A stretch of DNA of 64,000 bases from Robertmurraya sp047302285 (lineage in GTDB: Bacteria > Bacillota > Bacilli > Bacillales > Cytobacillaceae): positions 682,001 through 746,000 of the forward strand of contig NZ_CP154845.1 in NCBI RefSeq assembly GCF_047302285.1, written 5' to 3'. Under the pieces are notes generated by a model. That model saw only the letters and a program-made list of their open reading frames with translations, was not told the origin of the DNA and did no database searches. Shown piece after piece: positions 34,363 to 43,542 of the stretch (the stretch's first letter is position 1; every line of letters begins with the position of its first letter). Both the position numbers and the translations under genes were made by a program.

Positions 34363-34821
34363 ATGCAACGGGTAACCAATTGTGTATTGATGAAAGATGA
34401 TAAAGTTCTATTATTACAAAAGCCAAAGCGTGGCTGGTGGGTTGCGCCAGGTGGGAAAATGGAGCCTGGTGAGTCTGTTCGAGATTCTTGTATTCGGGAG
34501 TTTAGAGAAGAAACAGGTATTTATTTGAAAAACCCACATCTTAAGGGAATCTTTACGTTCATTATGAAGGATGGAGACCAAGTGTTATCCGAATGGATGA
34601 TGTTTACCTTTTTTGCAGAGAATGCTGATGGAATTCACTTGGATGAATCAGAGGAAGGAAAATTGTCGTGGCATCCTCTTGAAGAGATCAAAAATTTACC
34701 AATGGCAGAGGGCGACTATCATATATTAGATTATATGGTACAGGGAAAAGGAATTATTTACGGAACCTTTACCTATACAGAAGATTTTAAGCTTCTACAA
34801 TACCGTTTAGACCCAAGCTAA
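34363..34821 (+). CDS. yvcI: YvcI, Nudix hydrolase (MutT-like)
   Basis: A 152-residue Nudix protein. The Nudix box runs GGKMEPGESVRDSCIREF then REETGI (about residues 30-54), with all catalytic glutamates. B. subtilis YvcI (158 residues) shares the MQRVTNC start and the YGTF-Y-DF-LL-YRLDP end. Substrate not known. Start ATG 34363 follows GAGGTGAAG. First gene of the conserved yvcI-rapZ-yvcK-whiA-crh group, though 235 nt separate it from rapZ. Confidence 0.93.
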   Translation: MQRVTNCVLMKDDKVLLLQKPKRGWWVAPGGKMEPGESVRDSCIREFREETGIYLKNPHLKGIFTFIMKDGDQVLSEWMMFTFFAENADGIHLDESEEGKLSWHPLEEIKNLPMAEGDYHILDYMVQGKGIIYGTFTYTEDFKLLQYRLDPS

Positions 34822-35056
34822 AAGGGGAAATTACACTATCCTTTTATAACTCTTCAGCATATTTTATTAGAAATCATAATGGTGAGGAAAATTACTTCAG
34901 CCATTGTGACATTTACTCAAATTTTTATTCTTTATGATCCAAGTCAGAAGTAAAACTTTGGTGGGAAACATAATCTATACAAGAACAGCCGAAGAAATAG
35001 ACTCGCCATAACTACAAACGGCACTCTTAGTGAAACAAATGAATGGGGGAATAAAT

Positions 35057-35950
35057 ATGAGTACCGGAGCAGTTAATGATACACAAATGGTCATCATAAC
35101 AGGGATGTCAGGTGCAGGAAAAACTGTTGCAATTCAAAGCTTTGAAGATCTTGGCTTTTTCTGCGTAGATAATTTACCGCCAACATTGTTACCGAAGTTT
35201 CTTGAATTGATGAAGGATTCTGGCAGTAAGATGAATAAGGTTGCCTTAGTAATGGATTTAAGGGGACGAGAGTTTTTTGACCATTTATTTAAAGCATTAG
35301 ATGAGCTAGGAGAAACCGCTTGGATCACCCCGCAAATTTTGTTTTTAGACGCGGATGATGCTAGTCTTGTCAGACGGTATAAAGAAACGAGAAGATCCCA
35401 TCCTCTTGCTCCATCAGGTCTTCCGCTTGAAGGAATTCAGTCAGAAAGAGAACTGTTAGAAGAGTTAAAAGGGAGAGCTCAAATCATCTACAACACTTCA
35501 AAGCTAAAACCGAAGGAACTACGCGAACGCATTATCCAAGAATTCTCTGTTAATAAAAAATCTACTTTCACTGTCAATGTGATGTCCTTTGGATTCAAGC
35601 ATGGAATCCCGATCGATGCTGACTTAGTTTTCGATGTACGTTTTCTTCCAAATCCTCATTATATTGATCATATGAGGCCGAAGACAGGACTTGACGAAGA
35701 GGTTTATAACTATGTTATGAAATGGAATGAGACGAATAAGTTTTTGGAAAAGGTCATTAGTTTATTGAGTTTTATGCTGCCTCATTACAAACGAGAGGGA
35801 AAAGCCCAACTCGTCATTGCTATTGGATGTACAGGTGGCCAGCATCGTTCTGTCGCTTTAACGGAATATCTTGCTCGTTATTTTGAAAACGATTATCATA
35901 CGCGAGCGTCACATCGAGATATTGAAAGGAGAAAGGAAAAGACAACATGA
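35057..35950 (+). CDS. rapZ: RapZ/YvcJ nucleotide-binding protein
   Basis: A 297-residue P-loop protein that hydrolyses ATP and GTP. Walker A GMSGAGKT (about 18-25) and Walker B-like ALVMDLRGR are clear, and the C-terminal RapZ domain shows GCTGGQHRSV. In B. subtilis YvcJ affects competence; in E. coli RapZ controls GlmS through small RNAs. ATG 35057 has GGGGGA 6 nt upstream and matches the family; ATG 35030 does not. Overlaps yvcK by 4 nt. Upstream 34822-35056 shows no recognisable element. Confidence 0.95.
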   Translation: MSTGAVNDTQMVIITGMSGAGKTVAIQSFEDLGFFCVDNLPPTLLPKFLELMKDSGSKMNKVALVMDLRGREFFDHLFKALDELGETAWITPQILFLDADDASLVRRYKETRRSHPLAPSGLPLEGIQSERELLEELKGRAQIIYNTSKLKPKELRERIIQEFSVNKKSTFTVNVMSFGFKHGIPIDADLVFDVRFLPNPHYIDHMRPKTGLDEEVYNYVMKWNETNKFLEKVISLLSFMLPHYKREGKAQLVIAIGCTGGQHRSVALTEYLARYFENDYHTRASHRDIERRKEKTT

Positions 35951-36930
35951 CCAAAAGCGGACAGTCCAAAATAGTCATCATCGGAGGCGGAACTGGCCTA
36001 CCAGTTTTATTAAGAGGATTAAAAAAGTATCCCCTTGATATTACCGCTGTGGTAACAGTCGCCGATGACGGAGGAAGCTCTGGACGTTTAAGGGATGATA
36101 TGGATATTCCTCCACCAGGTGATATTCGTAATGTTTTAGCTGCCTTATCCGACGTAGAGCCGTTAATTGAAGAGATGTTTCAGCATCGTTTTAAAACATC
36201 AAATGAACTTTCGGGTCATTCATTAGGGAACTTAATTCTCGCTGCGATGACATCGATTACAGGTAATTTCGTTCATGCGATTCAAGAAATGAGTAAAGTG
36301 TTAAATGTAAACGGAAGAGTTTTACCTGCAGCAGGTGAAAGTGTTGTCCTACATGCAGAAATGGAGGATGGAACGATTGTCTCTGGAGAATCGAAGATCC
36401 CTTATTCAGGGAAAAAAATAAAGCGTGTCTTTTTAACGCCGGAAATTGCCCATCCATTACCGGAGACGGTCCATGCGATCAGACAGGCTGATTTGATCAT
36501 CATTGGTCCGGGGAGTCTTTATACAAGTATTCTTCCTAATCTTCTCGTACCGAAATTGGGGCAGGAGATTTGTCGGGCTAAGGCGAAAAAAGTATATATA
36601 TGCAATCTCATGACACAAGCAGGTGAAACATTAGATTACACAGCAAGTGACCATGTGAGCGCGTTATATGATCATATGAAGAGCAAATTTTTAGATACGA
36701 TATTAGTGAACAGCGAAAATATCCCAGATTCGATTTTAAGTCGATACAGCGAAGAATATTCACAGCCTGTTCACTTTGATTTCAATCAATTATATGAATT
36801 GGGGCTTGAGGTCGTTCAAGGAGAGATTATGACACTTGAAAATGGTGTCATCCGTCATGATACGAAAGAAGTGGCCAATATTTTATATTCGATCTTACTA
36901 AATGAAACCAAAAAGAGATTTAAAGCGTAA
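35947..36930 (+). CDS. yvcK: YvcK/MgfK, gluconeogenesis factor
   Basis: A 327-residue CofD-like UDP-sugar-binding protein required in B. subtilis for growth and shape on gluconeogenic carbon sources. N-terminal GGGTGLPVLLRGLK and VADDGGSSGRLR motifs, then PPGDIRN and GPGSLYTSILPNLLV, are the family signature. Translationally coupled to rapZ. Confidence 0.95.
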   Translation: MTKSGQSKIVIIGGGTGLPVLLRGLKKYPLDITAVVTVADDGGSSGRLRDDMDIPPPGDIRNVLAALSDVEPLIEEMFQHRFKTSNELSGHSLGNLILAAMTSITGNFVHAIQEMSKVLNVNGRVLPAAGESVVLHAEMEDGTIVSGESKIPYSGKKIKRVFLTPEIAHPLPETVHAIRQADLIIIGPGSLYTSILPNLLVPKLGQEICRAKAKKVYICNLMTQAGETLDYTASDHVSALYDHMKSKFLDTILVNSENIPDSILSRYSEEYSQPVHFDFNQLYELGLEVVQGEIMTLENGVIRHDTKEVANILYSILLNETKKRFKA

Positions 36931-36980
36931 ATAAATGAATCCAACTTGATTCAGTTTGTCGTGCTTTAGGGGGTATAGGG

Positions 36981-37925
36981 ATGTCATTCGCTTCAGAAAC
37001 AAAGAAAGAGCTAACAAACTTAGAAATAAAGGACTGTTGTGGTAAAGCTGAATTATCAGCGCTGATTCGAATGAATGGATCCTTATCCTTCTCCAATCGT
37101 AAGCTTGTCGTAGATGTGCAAACGGAAAACGCTGCCATCGCAAGAAGAATTTATACATTACTGAAAAAGAATTATGACGCTCAAGTTGAATTATTAGTCC
37201 GTAAGAAAATGCGATTGAAAAAGAATAATGTGTACATTGTAAGGCTTTCACAGCAAGCAAAAGAAATCTTGGAGGATTTAAAAATTCTCCAGGAGGGCTT
37301 TGTGTTTGCTCATGATATTTCTAAGGATTTAGTGAAAAAGAAATGCTGCAAACGCTCCTACCTCCGGGGATCATTTTTAGCTGGAGGATCGGTAAATAAT
37401 CCGGAAACATCTTCCTATCATTTAGAAATAGCCTCTCTTTACAAAGAGCATAATGATGCCCTTTGCGAATTAATGAATTCCTTTGATTTGAATAGTAAAA
37501 CATTAGAGCGGAAAAAGGGGTATATTACCTATTTGAAGGAAGCGGAGAAAATTACCGAGTACTTAAATATCGTTGGTGCCCATAATGCTTTACTTAAATT
37601 TGAGGATATCCGCATTGTTCGCGATATGAGAAATTCAGTCAATCGATTAGTCAATTGTGAAACCGCTAATTTGAATAAAACGATTGGAGCGGCGTTGAGG
37701 CAAGTCGAAAATATTCGCTTCATTCAGCAAACGGTCGGATTGGAAATTCTACCGGATAAATTAAGAGAAATTGCTGAATTACGAGTAGCGTATCAGGATG
37801 TTACCTTAAAAGAGCTTGGAGAAATGGTATCAGGTGGTCAAATAAGCAAATCAGGCATTAACCATCGCCTCAGAAAAATTGACGAAATTGCTGATAAGCT
37901 TCGAGCAGGAGAACCTGTTCAATAA
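36981..37925 (+). CDS. whiA: DNA-binding protein WhiA
   Basis: A 314-residue WhiA with an N-terminal LAGLIDADG homing-endonuclease-like fold (SFASETKKELT; RGSFLAGGSVNNPETSYH-like stretch near 125-145, catalytic residues lost as in the family) and a C-terminal helix-turn-helix (about 265-305: LKELGEMVSGGQISKSGINHRL). Linked to cell division and chromosome segregation in Bacillus. AGGGGGT precedes ATG 36981. Follows yvcK by 50 nt. Confidence 0.96.
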   Translation: MSFASETKKELTNLEIKDCCGKAELSALIRMNGSLSFSNRKLVVDVQTENAAIARRIYTLLKKNYDAQVELLVRKKMRLKKNNVYIVRLSQQAKEILEDLKILQEGFVFAHDISKDLVKKKCCKRSYLRGSFLAGGSVNNPETSSYHLEIASLYKEHNDALCELMNSFDLNSKTLERKKGYITYLKEAEKITEYLNIVGAHNALLKFEDIRIVRDMRNSVNRLVNCETANLNKTIGAALRQVENIRFIQQTVGLEILPDKLREIAELRVAYQDVTLKELGEMVSGGQISKSGINHRLRKIDEIADKLRAGEPVQ

Positions 37926-37987
37926 CATTTGAAATTCATTTTTTATATAGAGAAACAAAGAGAGACTTTTCAGGGAGGAAGAAGGAT

Positions 37988-38242
37988 ATGGTAGAGAAAA
38001 AGGTTGAAGTCAAACTTAAAACGGGTTTGCAAGCACGCCCAGCTGCCTTGTTTGTCCAAGAGGCAACACGTTTTTCATCAGATGTATTCATCGAAAAAGA
38101 CGGTAAGCAAGTCAATGCCAAAAGCATTATGGGACTTATGAGCCTCGCCATTAACTCAGGCGCAGATATCAAGTTAATCGCAGAAGGAAGCGATGAGCAA
38201 GAAGCATTAGAAGCACTTGCTAAATATGTGCAACAGGATTAA
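37988..38242 (+). CDS. crh: HPr-like protein Crh
   Basis: An 84-residue paralog of HPr. The position of HPr's catalytic His15 is Gln15 (TGLQARPA), so it cannot carry PTS phosphate; Ser46 (NAKSIMG) is kept for phosphorylation by HprK, after which Crh-P serves as a CcpA corepressor. This Gln15 separates it clearly from PtsH. Its kinase HprK is encoded at 20048. GGGAGGAAG precedes ATG 37988. Confidence 0.97.
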   Translation: MVEKKVEVKLKTGLQARPAALFVQEATRFSSDVFIEKDGKQVNAKSIMGLMSLAINSGADIKLIAEGSDEQEALEALAKYVQQD

Positions 38243-38262
38243 GAATCGATTTCGAAAAGGGG

Positions 38263-38303
38263 GAAGCTGCTAGGGTTTATGGTGCTGGCGGCTTCTTTTT
38301 TTT
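38263..38303 (+). terminator. Terminator after crh
   Basis: GAAGCTGCTAG (38263-38273) pairs over 11 positions with CTGGCGGCTTC (38285-38295) with two G-U pairs, then eight T. Confidence 0.9.
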
Positions 38304-38343
38304 GGGTTGTGCATACAGGCACTTGAGCTGATGCTGATACCAT

Positions 38344-38526
38344 AAAAGGAAAAATTCCGCTTAATGAGCAAATATCATGAAAAAGAGCCTATATAGCAGG
38401 AGAATTTCCGCCTATTGACTCCAAAAATGTGAAAAATGGCAATTTCGCACGGCATAAGCGGAATTTCTTCCCTTATATACACCGAAATGAGCTCTGTTCT
38501 ATATATAACCGGAAAACCTCTGCTTA
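38344..38526. repeat. Dispersed GGAAAATTTCC element, copy 2
   Basis: Aligns with 18812-18995. Four palindromes centred near 38353, 38404, 38465 and 38516 give spacings of about 51, 61 and 51 bp, nearly identical to copy 1. Sequence between the palindromes has diverged more than their spacing. It lies between the crh terminator and the tRNA-Arg terminator. Confidence 0.8.
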
Positions 38527-38647
38527 TTTTACGTTGGCTTGTTGGAGTTCATGGTGGTGTGTTTTTTGTTGAAGTGATCAGGGGTGAGAATCATGAGGGA
38601 AAGAGCGATTAGAAAGATGTATTTCTAGAGGACCCAAAAGAACTTTT

Positions 38648-38693
38648 AAAAAAAGTTCCTATGCTTGTAGAAAACTCATACAAACATAGGAAC
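38648..38693 (-). terminator. Terminator of tRNA-Arg
   Basis: On the minus strand GTTCCTATG pairs with CATAGGAAC, followed by seven T. Confidence 0.85.
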
Positions 38694-38709
38694 ACATTGA
38701 CTATTGTAA

Positions 38710-38781
38710 CGCCCTCGGAGGGAATCGAACCCCCATTTTAAGAACCGGAATCTTACGTGCTATCCGTTGCACCACGAGGGC
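38710..38781 (-). tRNA. tRNA-Arg (anticodon CCG)
   Basis: A 72-nt cloverleaf on the minus strand. Acceptor GCCCTCG pairs with CGAGGGC, T-arm GGGGTTCGATTCCC, and a 7-nt anticodon loop TTCCGGT in a TAAGA/TCTTA stem. It reads CGG. The 3' CCA is not encoded. A single tRNA with its own terminator. Confidence 0.95.
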
Positions 38782-38980
38782 AAATTTAAAATCCGTCATT
38801 TTTAGACGCTTCCCTATTATATGCCATGTTTTGTGGTTTTTCAAGGGTCAAAATCTCTCCCCTTTTACAATTCCATGTGTTTAAATCATCTAAGTTTGGT
38901 TATGATGAGAAGTGGGATTATACATAGAATGCCATGGTGAAAAAAGTCGAATAAATCTTTAAGAATATCCAATCGTATTG

Positions 38981-38997
38981 TTTGACCTTTTTTGACT
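38981..38997 (-). promoter_or_regulatory. CtsR operator of clpP
   Basis: Read on the minus strand: AGTCAAA-AAA-GGTCAAA, a perfect match to the CtsR direct heptad repeat (A/G)GTCAAA-NAN-(A/G)GTCAAA. It overlaps the clpP -35 element, the typical arrangement for CtsR-repressed heat-shock genes. Confidence 0.9.
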
Positions 38998-39020
38998 ATC
39001 AGTGTATCATAACATACATA
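38992..39020 (+). promoter_or_regulatory. clpP promoter
   Basis: TTGACT (38992-38997), 17-bp spacer, TACATA (39015-39020). The -35 lies inside the CtsR box. Confidence 0.55.
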
Positions 39021-39089
39021 ACAGTATACTTACGCTTTACTGATTTTTTATGGAAGAAATCGATAACCATTCAAAGGAGGAACATAAAA

Positions 39090-39689
39090 ATGAATTTGAT
39101 CCCTACAGTTATTGAACAGACAAATCGTGGTGAACGTGCGTATGACATTTATTCTCGTCTTTTAAAAGATCGCATCATCATGCTTGGAAGTGCGATTGAT
39201 GATAATGTCGCTAACTCCATTGTAGCTCAATTACTTTTCTTAGAAGCTGAAAATCCAGAAAAAGATATTACTCTTTATATTAATAGCCCAGGTGGAAGTA
39301 TCACTGCTGGTATGGCTATTTATGATACGATGCAATATTTAAAGCCTGATGTGCAAACCATTTGTATCGGGATGGCCGCTTCCATGGGTGCTTTTCTTTT
39401 AGCAGCTGGAGAAAAAGGTAAGCGTTACGCGCTTCCAAATGCTGAAGTCATGATTCACCAACCGCTTGGTGGTGCTCAAGGTCAAGCAACAGAAATCGAA
39501 ATTGCGGCAAAACGCATTCTTTTCCTTCGTGAAAAACTGAACGGAATCTTATCAGAACGCACAGGTCAACCACTTGACGTTATCTCTAAGGATACAGACC
39601 GTGACAACTTCATGACAGCTGAAAAAGCAAAAGAATACGGTCTAGTTGACCATATTATTACGCGCAATAATTTAGAAACGAAAAAATAA
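39090..39689 (+). CDS. clpP: ATP-dependent Clp protease proteolytic subunit
   Basis: A 199-residue serine peptidase that forms the tetradecameric chamber served by ClpC, ClpX and ClpE. Catalytic triad Ser98 (GMAASMG), His123 (MIHQP) and Asp172 are present. Near-identical to B. subtilis ClpP. ATG 39090 follows AAAGGAGG with a 9-nt spacer; the upstream ATG 38982 lies inside the promoter. Confidence 0.97.
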   Translation: MNLIPTVIEQTNRGERAYDIYSRLLKDRIIMLGSAIDDNVANSIVAQLLFLEAENPEKDITLYINSPGGSITAGMAIYDTMQYLKPDVQTICIGMAASMGAFLLAAGEKGKRYALPNAEVMIHQPLGGAQGQATEIEIAAKRILFLREKLNGILSERTGQPLDVISKDTDRDNFMTAEKAKEYGLVDHIITRNNLETKK

Positions 39690-39701
39690 GTTCGTTTAAA
39701 G

Positions 39702-39743
39702 ACTGCTCATCTATGGCTATTTCGCCTGGGGAGCAGTTTTTTT
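39702..39743 (+). terminator. Terminator after clpP
   Basis: ACTGCTC (39702-39708) pairs with GAGCAGT (39731-39737), then T. The loop is long (22 nt). The rest of 39744-39941 shows nothing I can name. Confidence 0.7.
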
Positions 39744-39941
39744 ATTTAACTCCTCGAAGTTGCTTTTAAAGGGTTTTCTTTAAAACGATTGGTCTCATCG
39801 AAATCTTTTCTCATGAGCTGAATCCCTCTGAGCAGTTCTTAAAAAAATTATTAATGACTTAGATGTTTGACATATGTATTTAATAACGTGGATTTATCCG
39901 GTTACCAATTCGAGCTATCTGTCATTTATGGCATCTACAGC

Positions 39942-39964
39942 AAAAAAGAGCCAATCTAGGCTCT
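39942..39964 (-). terminator. Minus-strand terminator downstream of the membrane protein gene
   Basis: On the minus strand AGAGCC, 6-nt loop, GGCTCT and six T, about 120 nt after the stop at 40083. Confidence 0.65.
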
Positions 39965-40082
39965 AATCATAACATGGCGAAAAGCGAACTTTATATCGGT
40001 TTAGTATATGTTATTCATTTTGTATGGTTTACACTATTGTTGATAAATCTAAGAAACTTGTTGCCTTTAAAAAGAATGAAGT

Positions 40083-40535
40083 TCATTTATATGGATCGAT
40101 GTATTGCCATTTTTGAAAAAGATAGATAAGTGATGCACAGATAACACTGTTTATGAAAATCACAAAATGGAAATGTTCATTCATTTTGTATATCCCTAAA
40201 TATTCATAGAAATTCATGATTCCAAAAGAGAAAATTGCATCGCTTATGGAATTTACGATGATATATAGCCAAAAGTTTCCGAATGTAAAGTATAAAAAAA
40301 TGGTTGGTAAAACAATGTATAACCCATAAACGAATGGAGTCGTATTGGTTAAGGGGAAAATGGTTTTGCTAACCTCAACAAGTTCATATCTTTGATAGAA
40401 CTGAAAAAATATAGTCACTAGCAAAGCACTTATTAATCCCCCAGGGATAAAAGATTTAGCCCTTTGTATATCTAAAAAATATAAAAGAAACCAAGGCAGA
40501 ATTAACATGGACCATAAAAATATATTGGTTAGCAT
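40083..40535 (-). CDS. Small multi-pass membrane protein of unknown function
   Basis: A 150-residue very hydrophobic protein with four or five predicted helices and motifs LILPWFLLYF near the start and VYGLYIVLPTIFLYF mid-protein. It loosely resembles five-helix Bacillus membrane proteins of the CBO0543 type, but I am not sure. ATG 40535 lies 10 nt from GAAGG; GTG 40541 would be only 4 nt away. Opposite in strand to both neighbours (clpP, sigL), so it is its own unit. Confidence 0.65.
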   Translation of the reverse strand: MLTNIFLWSMLILPWFLLYFLDIQRAKSFIPGGLISALLVTIFFQFYQRYELVEVSKTIFPLTNTTPFVYGLYIVLPTIFLYFTFGNFWLYIIVNSISDAIFSFGIMNFYEYLGIYKMNEHFHFVIFINSVICASLIYLFQKWQYIDPYK

Positions 40536-40719
40536 GAGCACACGACCTTCTATAATGATAATGATATTCTAGCCTGTGGTTTCTTGGCTTATGCATATAA
40601 AAATAAAAAAGCCAAGACTTCTCCCGGAACCCAATAATTATATCCATCTCCTATCTCATAAACATTTCAATTCACCTATCCCCACTATTCAGGTAAAATA
40701 GAACTAGGGGGGATATGAG

Positions 40720-42051
40720 ATGAATTTGAAGCCTGGTTTATGGCAGCAACAAACTCTGAAGTTGACGATGACGCAAGAATTATCTCAAGCGATTGCCTTG
40801 TTGCAATACTCCACACAAGAGTTGACTTCTTTTTTGGAGGAGAAGGCAAATGAGAATCCCCTATTAAAAATTGAAGCTGAACATGTCCGGACGATGGATC
40901 CGAGGAAAGATCGTTCCACGAAGAAGACGGTAAAAGTGGAGAAGGACAAACAAAGTTGGATTGAACAAATTGGAACAGAGAACAAATCATTAGATTCGTA
41001 TCTCTTATCACAAATAAATATGAAGCAAGTAAGCGATGAGCAAAGGCATATTATTCAAGAAATTATTTTCAATATTGATGAAAATGGCTATCTTTGTGCC
41101 ACAATCGAAGAAATCGCCGAAAGTATAAAAGCTACAAATGAGCAGGTTGAAACGTGCTTAAACCTGATTCAAGAATTGGACCCAGCTGGCATTGGGGCAA
41201 GGGACTTAAAGGAATGTTTGTACCTCCAGTTGCAAAGACTTGAAAAGAAATATGAGCTAGCTGTAATGATTGTTCAGGAGCATTTTTCTTTATTTGCTGA
41301 TAAAAAGTGGAAGGAACTTGGGAAAATCCTTGGTGTCCAACTTGCGGAGATTCAGCAAGTATTTGATTTTATTCAAACGTTAAACCCGCGACCAGCGATC
41401 GCTTTTCAAGATGAAAAATCAGTCTACATAACGCCAGACGTAGTGGTAAAGTGGGATGGGGAAGCATTTGCGATCAGCATTTTTGATGAAGTGTTGCCGA
41501 AGATAAGTTTTAATGATGAATATTACAAGCAATTTTCCACCTACAAAGACAAGCAAGTTAATCGCTTTTTATATGAGAAGCAACAGGATTACTTTTGGAT
41601 TGTTCGTGCGCTTGAACAAAGAAAAGAAACGCTCACGAAAGTAACGATCAAAATTGTTGAGAAACAACATGACTTTTTTATCAAAGGTCCAGCCTATTTA
41701 AAACCGATGACGATGCGTGATATCGCCGAAGAGATTAGCGTTCACGAATCAACGGTTAGCCGTGCCGTGAGAGAAAAATATGCGCAAACGCCATTTGGTT
41801 TATATGAATTAAAGTACTTCTTTTCGAGCACGATTCAAACGGTTTCTGATGAAAGTACCTCGTCTCAGCAGGTGAAGGACATTATTTCCAAACTAATTGG
41901 AGAAGAGAATAAGCAAAAACCCCTATCCGATCAGGAGATCGTTAAAGTGCTTAATACAAAGCACGGAATCGTCGTTTCAAGGAGAACGATTGCGAAGTAT
42001 CGGGATCAACTTGGAATCCCATCCTCTTCAAAAAGGAAACGTTATGATTGA
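40720..42051 (+). CDS. sigL: RNA polymerase sigma-54 factor
   Basis: A 443-residue sigma-54 (SigL/RpoN). Region I is glutamine- and leucine-rich (residues 1-50, including LTMTQELSQAIALLQYS), followed by the core-binding region and a C-terminal RpoN box-like motif SRRTIAKYRDQLGI close to the end (about 423-436). It directs -24/-12 promoters with enhancer-binding activators; none is encoded in this window. AGGGGGGATATGAG precedes ATG 40720. Confidence 0.95.
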   Translation: MNLKPGLWQQQTLKLTMTQELSQAIALLQYSTQELTSFLEEKANENPLLKIEAEHVRTMDPRKDRSTKKTVKVEKDKQSWIEQIGTENKSLDSYLLSQINMKQVSDEQRHIIQEIIFNIDENGYLCATIEEIAESIKATNEQVETCLNLIQELDPAGIGARDLKECLYLQLQRLEKKYELAVMIVQEHFSLFADKKWKELGKILGVQLAEIQQVFDFIQTLNPRPAIAFQDEKSVYITPDVVVKWDGEAFAISIFDEVLPKISFNDEYYKQFSTYKDKQVNRFLYEKQQDYFWIVRALEQRKETLTKVTIKIVEKQHDFFIKGPAYLKPMTMRDIAEEISVHESTVSRAVREKYAQTPFGLYELKYFFSSTIQTVSDESTSSQQVKDIISKLIGEENKQKPLSDQEIVKVLNTKHGIVVSRRTIAKYRDQLGIPSSSKRKRYD

Positions 42052-42064
42052 AAGGGAAAAATCT

Positions 42065-42325
42065 ATGGAAACCATTGTAAAGCTATACACAAGAAATGGC
42101 TGTCATCTTTGCGAAAAGGCAAAGGCTACCCTTTTAAAATTAAAGGAAAAGCATGCTTTTCGTTATGTGGAAGCAGATATTGACAGTAGTGATGAATTAA
42201 CGGAAAAGTATGGACTGATGATTCCAGTCGTAGAAATAAATGGAGAAGAAGTTCAATTTGGTCATATTGATGAACTTTTTGTTGAAGATTTGTTAAGAAA
42301 AAATAAATCAAGTTATTTAAGTTGA
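42065..42325 (+). CDS. Glutaredoxin-family protein
   Basis: An 86-residue thioredoxin-fold protein with the redox motif CHLC (YTRNGCHLCEKAK) and cis-Pro in MIPVVEI, matching the DUF836/glutaredoxin-like family. Probable thiol-disulfide role; partner unknown. Start ATG 42065 (METIVKLYT) has AAAGGGAAA upstream; ATG 42044 also has a ribosome site, would overlap sigL by 8 nt and add seven residues. The cggR promoter overlaps its stop codon. Confidence 0.85.
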   Translation: METIVKLYTRNGCHLCEKAKATLLKLKEKHAFRYVEADIDSSDELTEKYGLMIPVVEINGEEVQFGHIDELFVEDLLRKNKSSYLS

Positions 42326-42350
42326 AATCTCGGATCGCCTCTGCTAGAAT
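42322..42350 (+). promoter_or_regulatory. cggR-gapA operon promoter
   Basis: TTGAAA, 17-bp spacer, extended -10 TGCTAGAAT. A strong sigma-A promoter that begins over the stop codon of the glutaredoxin gene. Confidence 0.8.
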
Positions 42351-42385
42351 GAACTTGTGGCAAGGGTGATTTTTTTTGGATGAAG

Positions 42386-42421
42386 CGGGACATAATATGT
42401 CCATAGGGGACAAAAAAAGAC
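42386..42421. promoter_or_regulatory. CggR operator
   Basis: CGGGAC-N6-TGTC-CATA-GGGGAC-N6-AGAC fits the CggR operator CGGGAC-N6-TGTC-N4-CGGGAC-N6-TGTC closely. It lies about 30 bp downstream of the predicted transcription start, a roadblock position as in B. subtilis. Confidence 0.85.
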
Positions 42422-42444
42422 CACTCGAATAAAAGGAGCAAATC

Positions 42445-43467
42445 ATGAAATACTCATTGATTGATATTCAAAAAAGATTATTACCTGATTTACTTCCTGT
42501 TATGCAAAGACGATTTGACATTCTGCAATACATAAGTTTGATGGAACCAGTTGGGAGAAGGAGTTTATCCGTTAGTTTAGGGATAACGGAAAGAATTCTC
42601 AGAGCTGAAGTTACGCTGCTAAAAGAGCAAAACCTGATTCGCATTACTAGTGTGGGGATGAGCTTAACGACTGAGGGGCAAAAAGTATTAGAGGGACTTA
42701 CAAGTACGATGAGAGAACTTAAAGGTTTGAACTCATTAGAACTTCAAGTTCAGAAAAGCCTCGGGGTTGAAAAAGTAATCATTGTTTCAGGAAATAGTGA
42801 TGATTCTCCGTGGGTAAAAAGTGAATTAGGCAGAGCTAGTGCGAATTGTATGAAAGACATGCTTGCAGGAAAAAATATTATTGCTGTTACTGGGGGAACT
42901 ACCATGGCAGCTGTCGCAGAAATGTTAACTCCAGAATTAAGCAAGGATATGGTCTTCGTTCCGGCAAGAGGTGGAATTGGGGAAGATGTTCAAAATCAAG
43001 CCAATACCATCTGTGCAAAAATGGCTGAAAGAACACAGGCCAAGCATCGTGTTCTCTACGTTCCTGACCAAGTAAGTAGCGAGATGTATCAAACGATTGT
43101 GAAAGAACCACTCATTCATGAGGTTTTGACCTTAATTAAATCTGCTAACATTGTTTTGCATGGAATTGGAGATGCTATTACAATGGCGGAACGCCGGAAA
43201 ACAAGTCCTGAGGACGTGGCGAAGCTTCTTGAGCGAAAAGCGGTCAGTGAAGCGTTTGGTTACTACTTCAATGAGGCGGGGGAAATCGTTCATAAAGTTC
43301 ATACCATTGGAATGCAACTGGACGACTTAGCGAATGTTGAACATGTTATTGCAGTAGCTGGAGGTGCCTCAAAGGCAAAAGCCATACGCTCCTATATGAA
43401 GCAAGTGCGGCCGAACACGATTTTAATTACGGATGAAGGTGCCGCAAAGGAATTGTTAAATATGTAA
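42445..43467 (+). CDS. cggR: Central glycolytic genes regulator
   Basis: A 340-residue SorC/DeoR-type repressor of the gapA operon, released by fructose-1,6-bisphosphate. N-terminal winged helix (about 30-85: GRRSLSVSLGITERILRAEVTLL) and a C-terminal sugar-phosphate-binding domain (about 90-340; VTGGTTMAAVAEML, VIAVAGGASKAKAIRSYM). AAAAGGAGC precedes ATG 42445. First gene of its own regulated operon. Confidence 0.97.
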   Translation: MKYSLIDIQKRLLPDLLPVMQRRFDILQYISLMEPVGRRSLSVSLGITERILRAEVTLLKEQNLIRITSVGMSLTTEGQKVLEGLTSTMRELKGLNSLELQVQKSLGVEKVIIVSGNSDDSPWVKSELGRASANCMKDMLAGKNIIAVTGGTTMAAVAEMLTPELSKDMVFVPARGGIGEDVQNQANTICAKMAERTQAKHRVLYVPDQVSSEMYQTIVKEPLIHEVLTLIKSANIVLHGIGDAITMAERRKTSPEDVAKLLERKAVSEAFGYYFNEAGEIVHKVHTIGMQLDDLANVEHVIAVAGGASKAKAIRSYMKQVRPNTILITDEGAAKELLNM

Positions 43468-43542
43468 ATTTCACTTAGTGAACTTTACTTAATAAGGCTA
43501 AAAATAATTAGCCAAATTTATAAATTTGAGGAGGAAATTATA

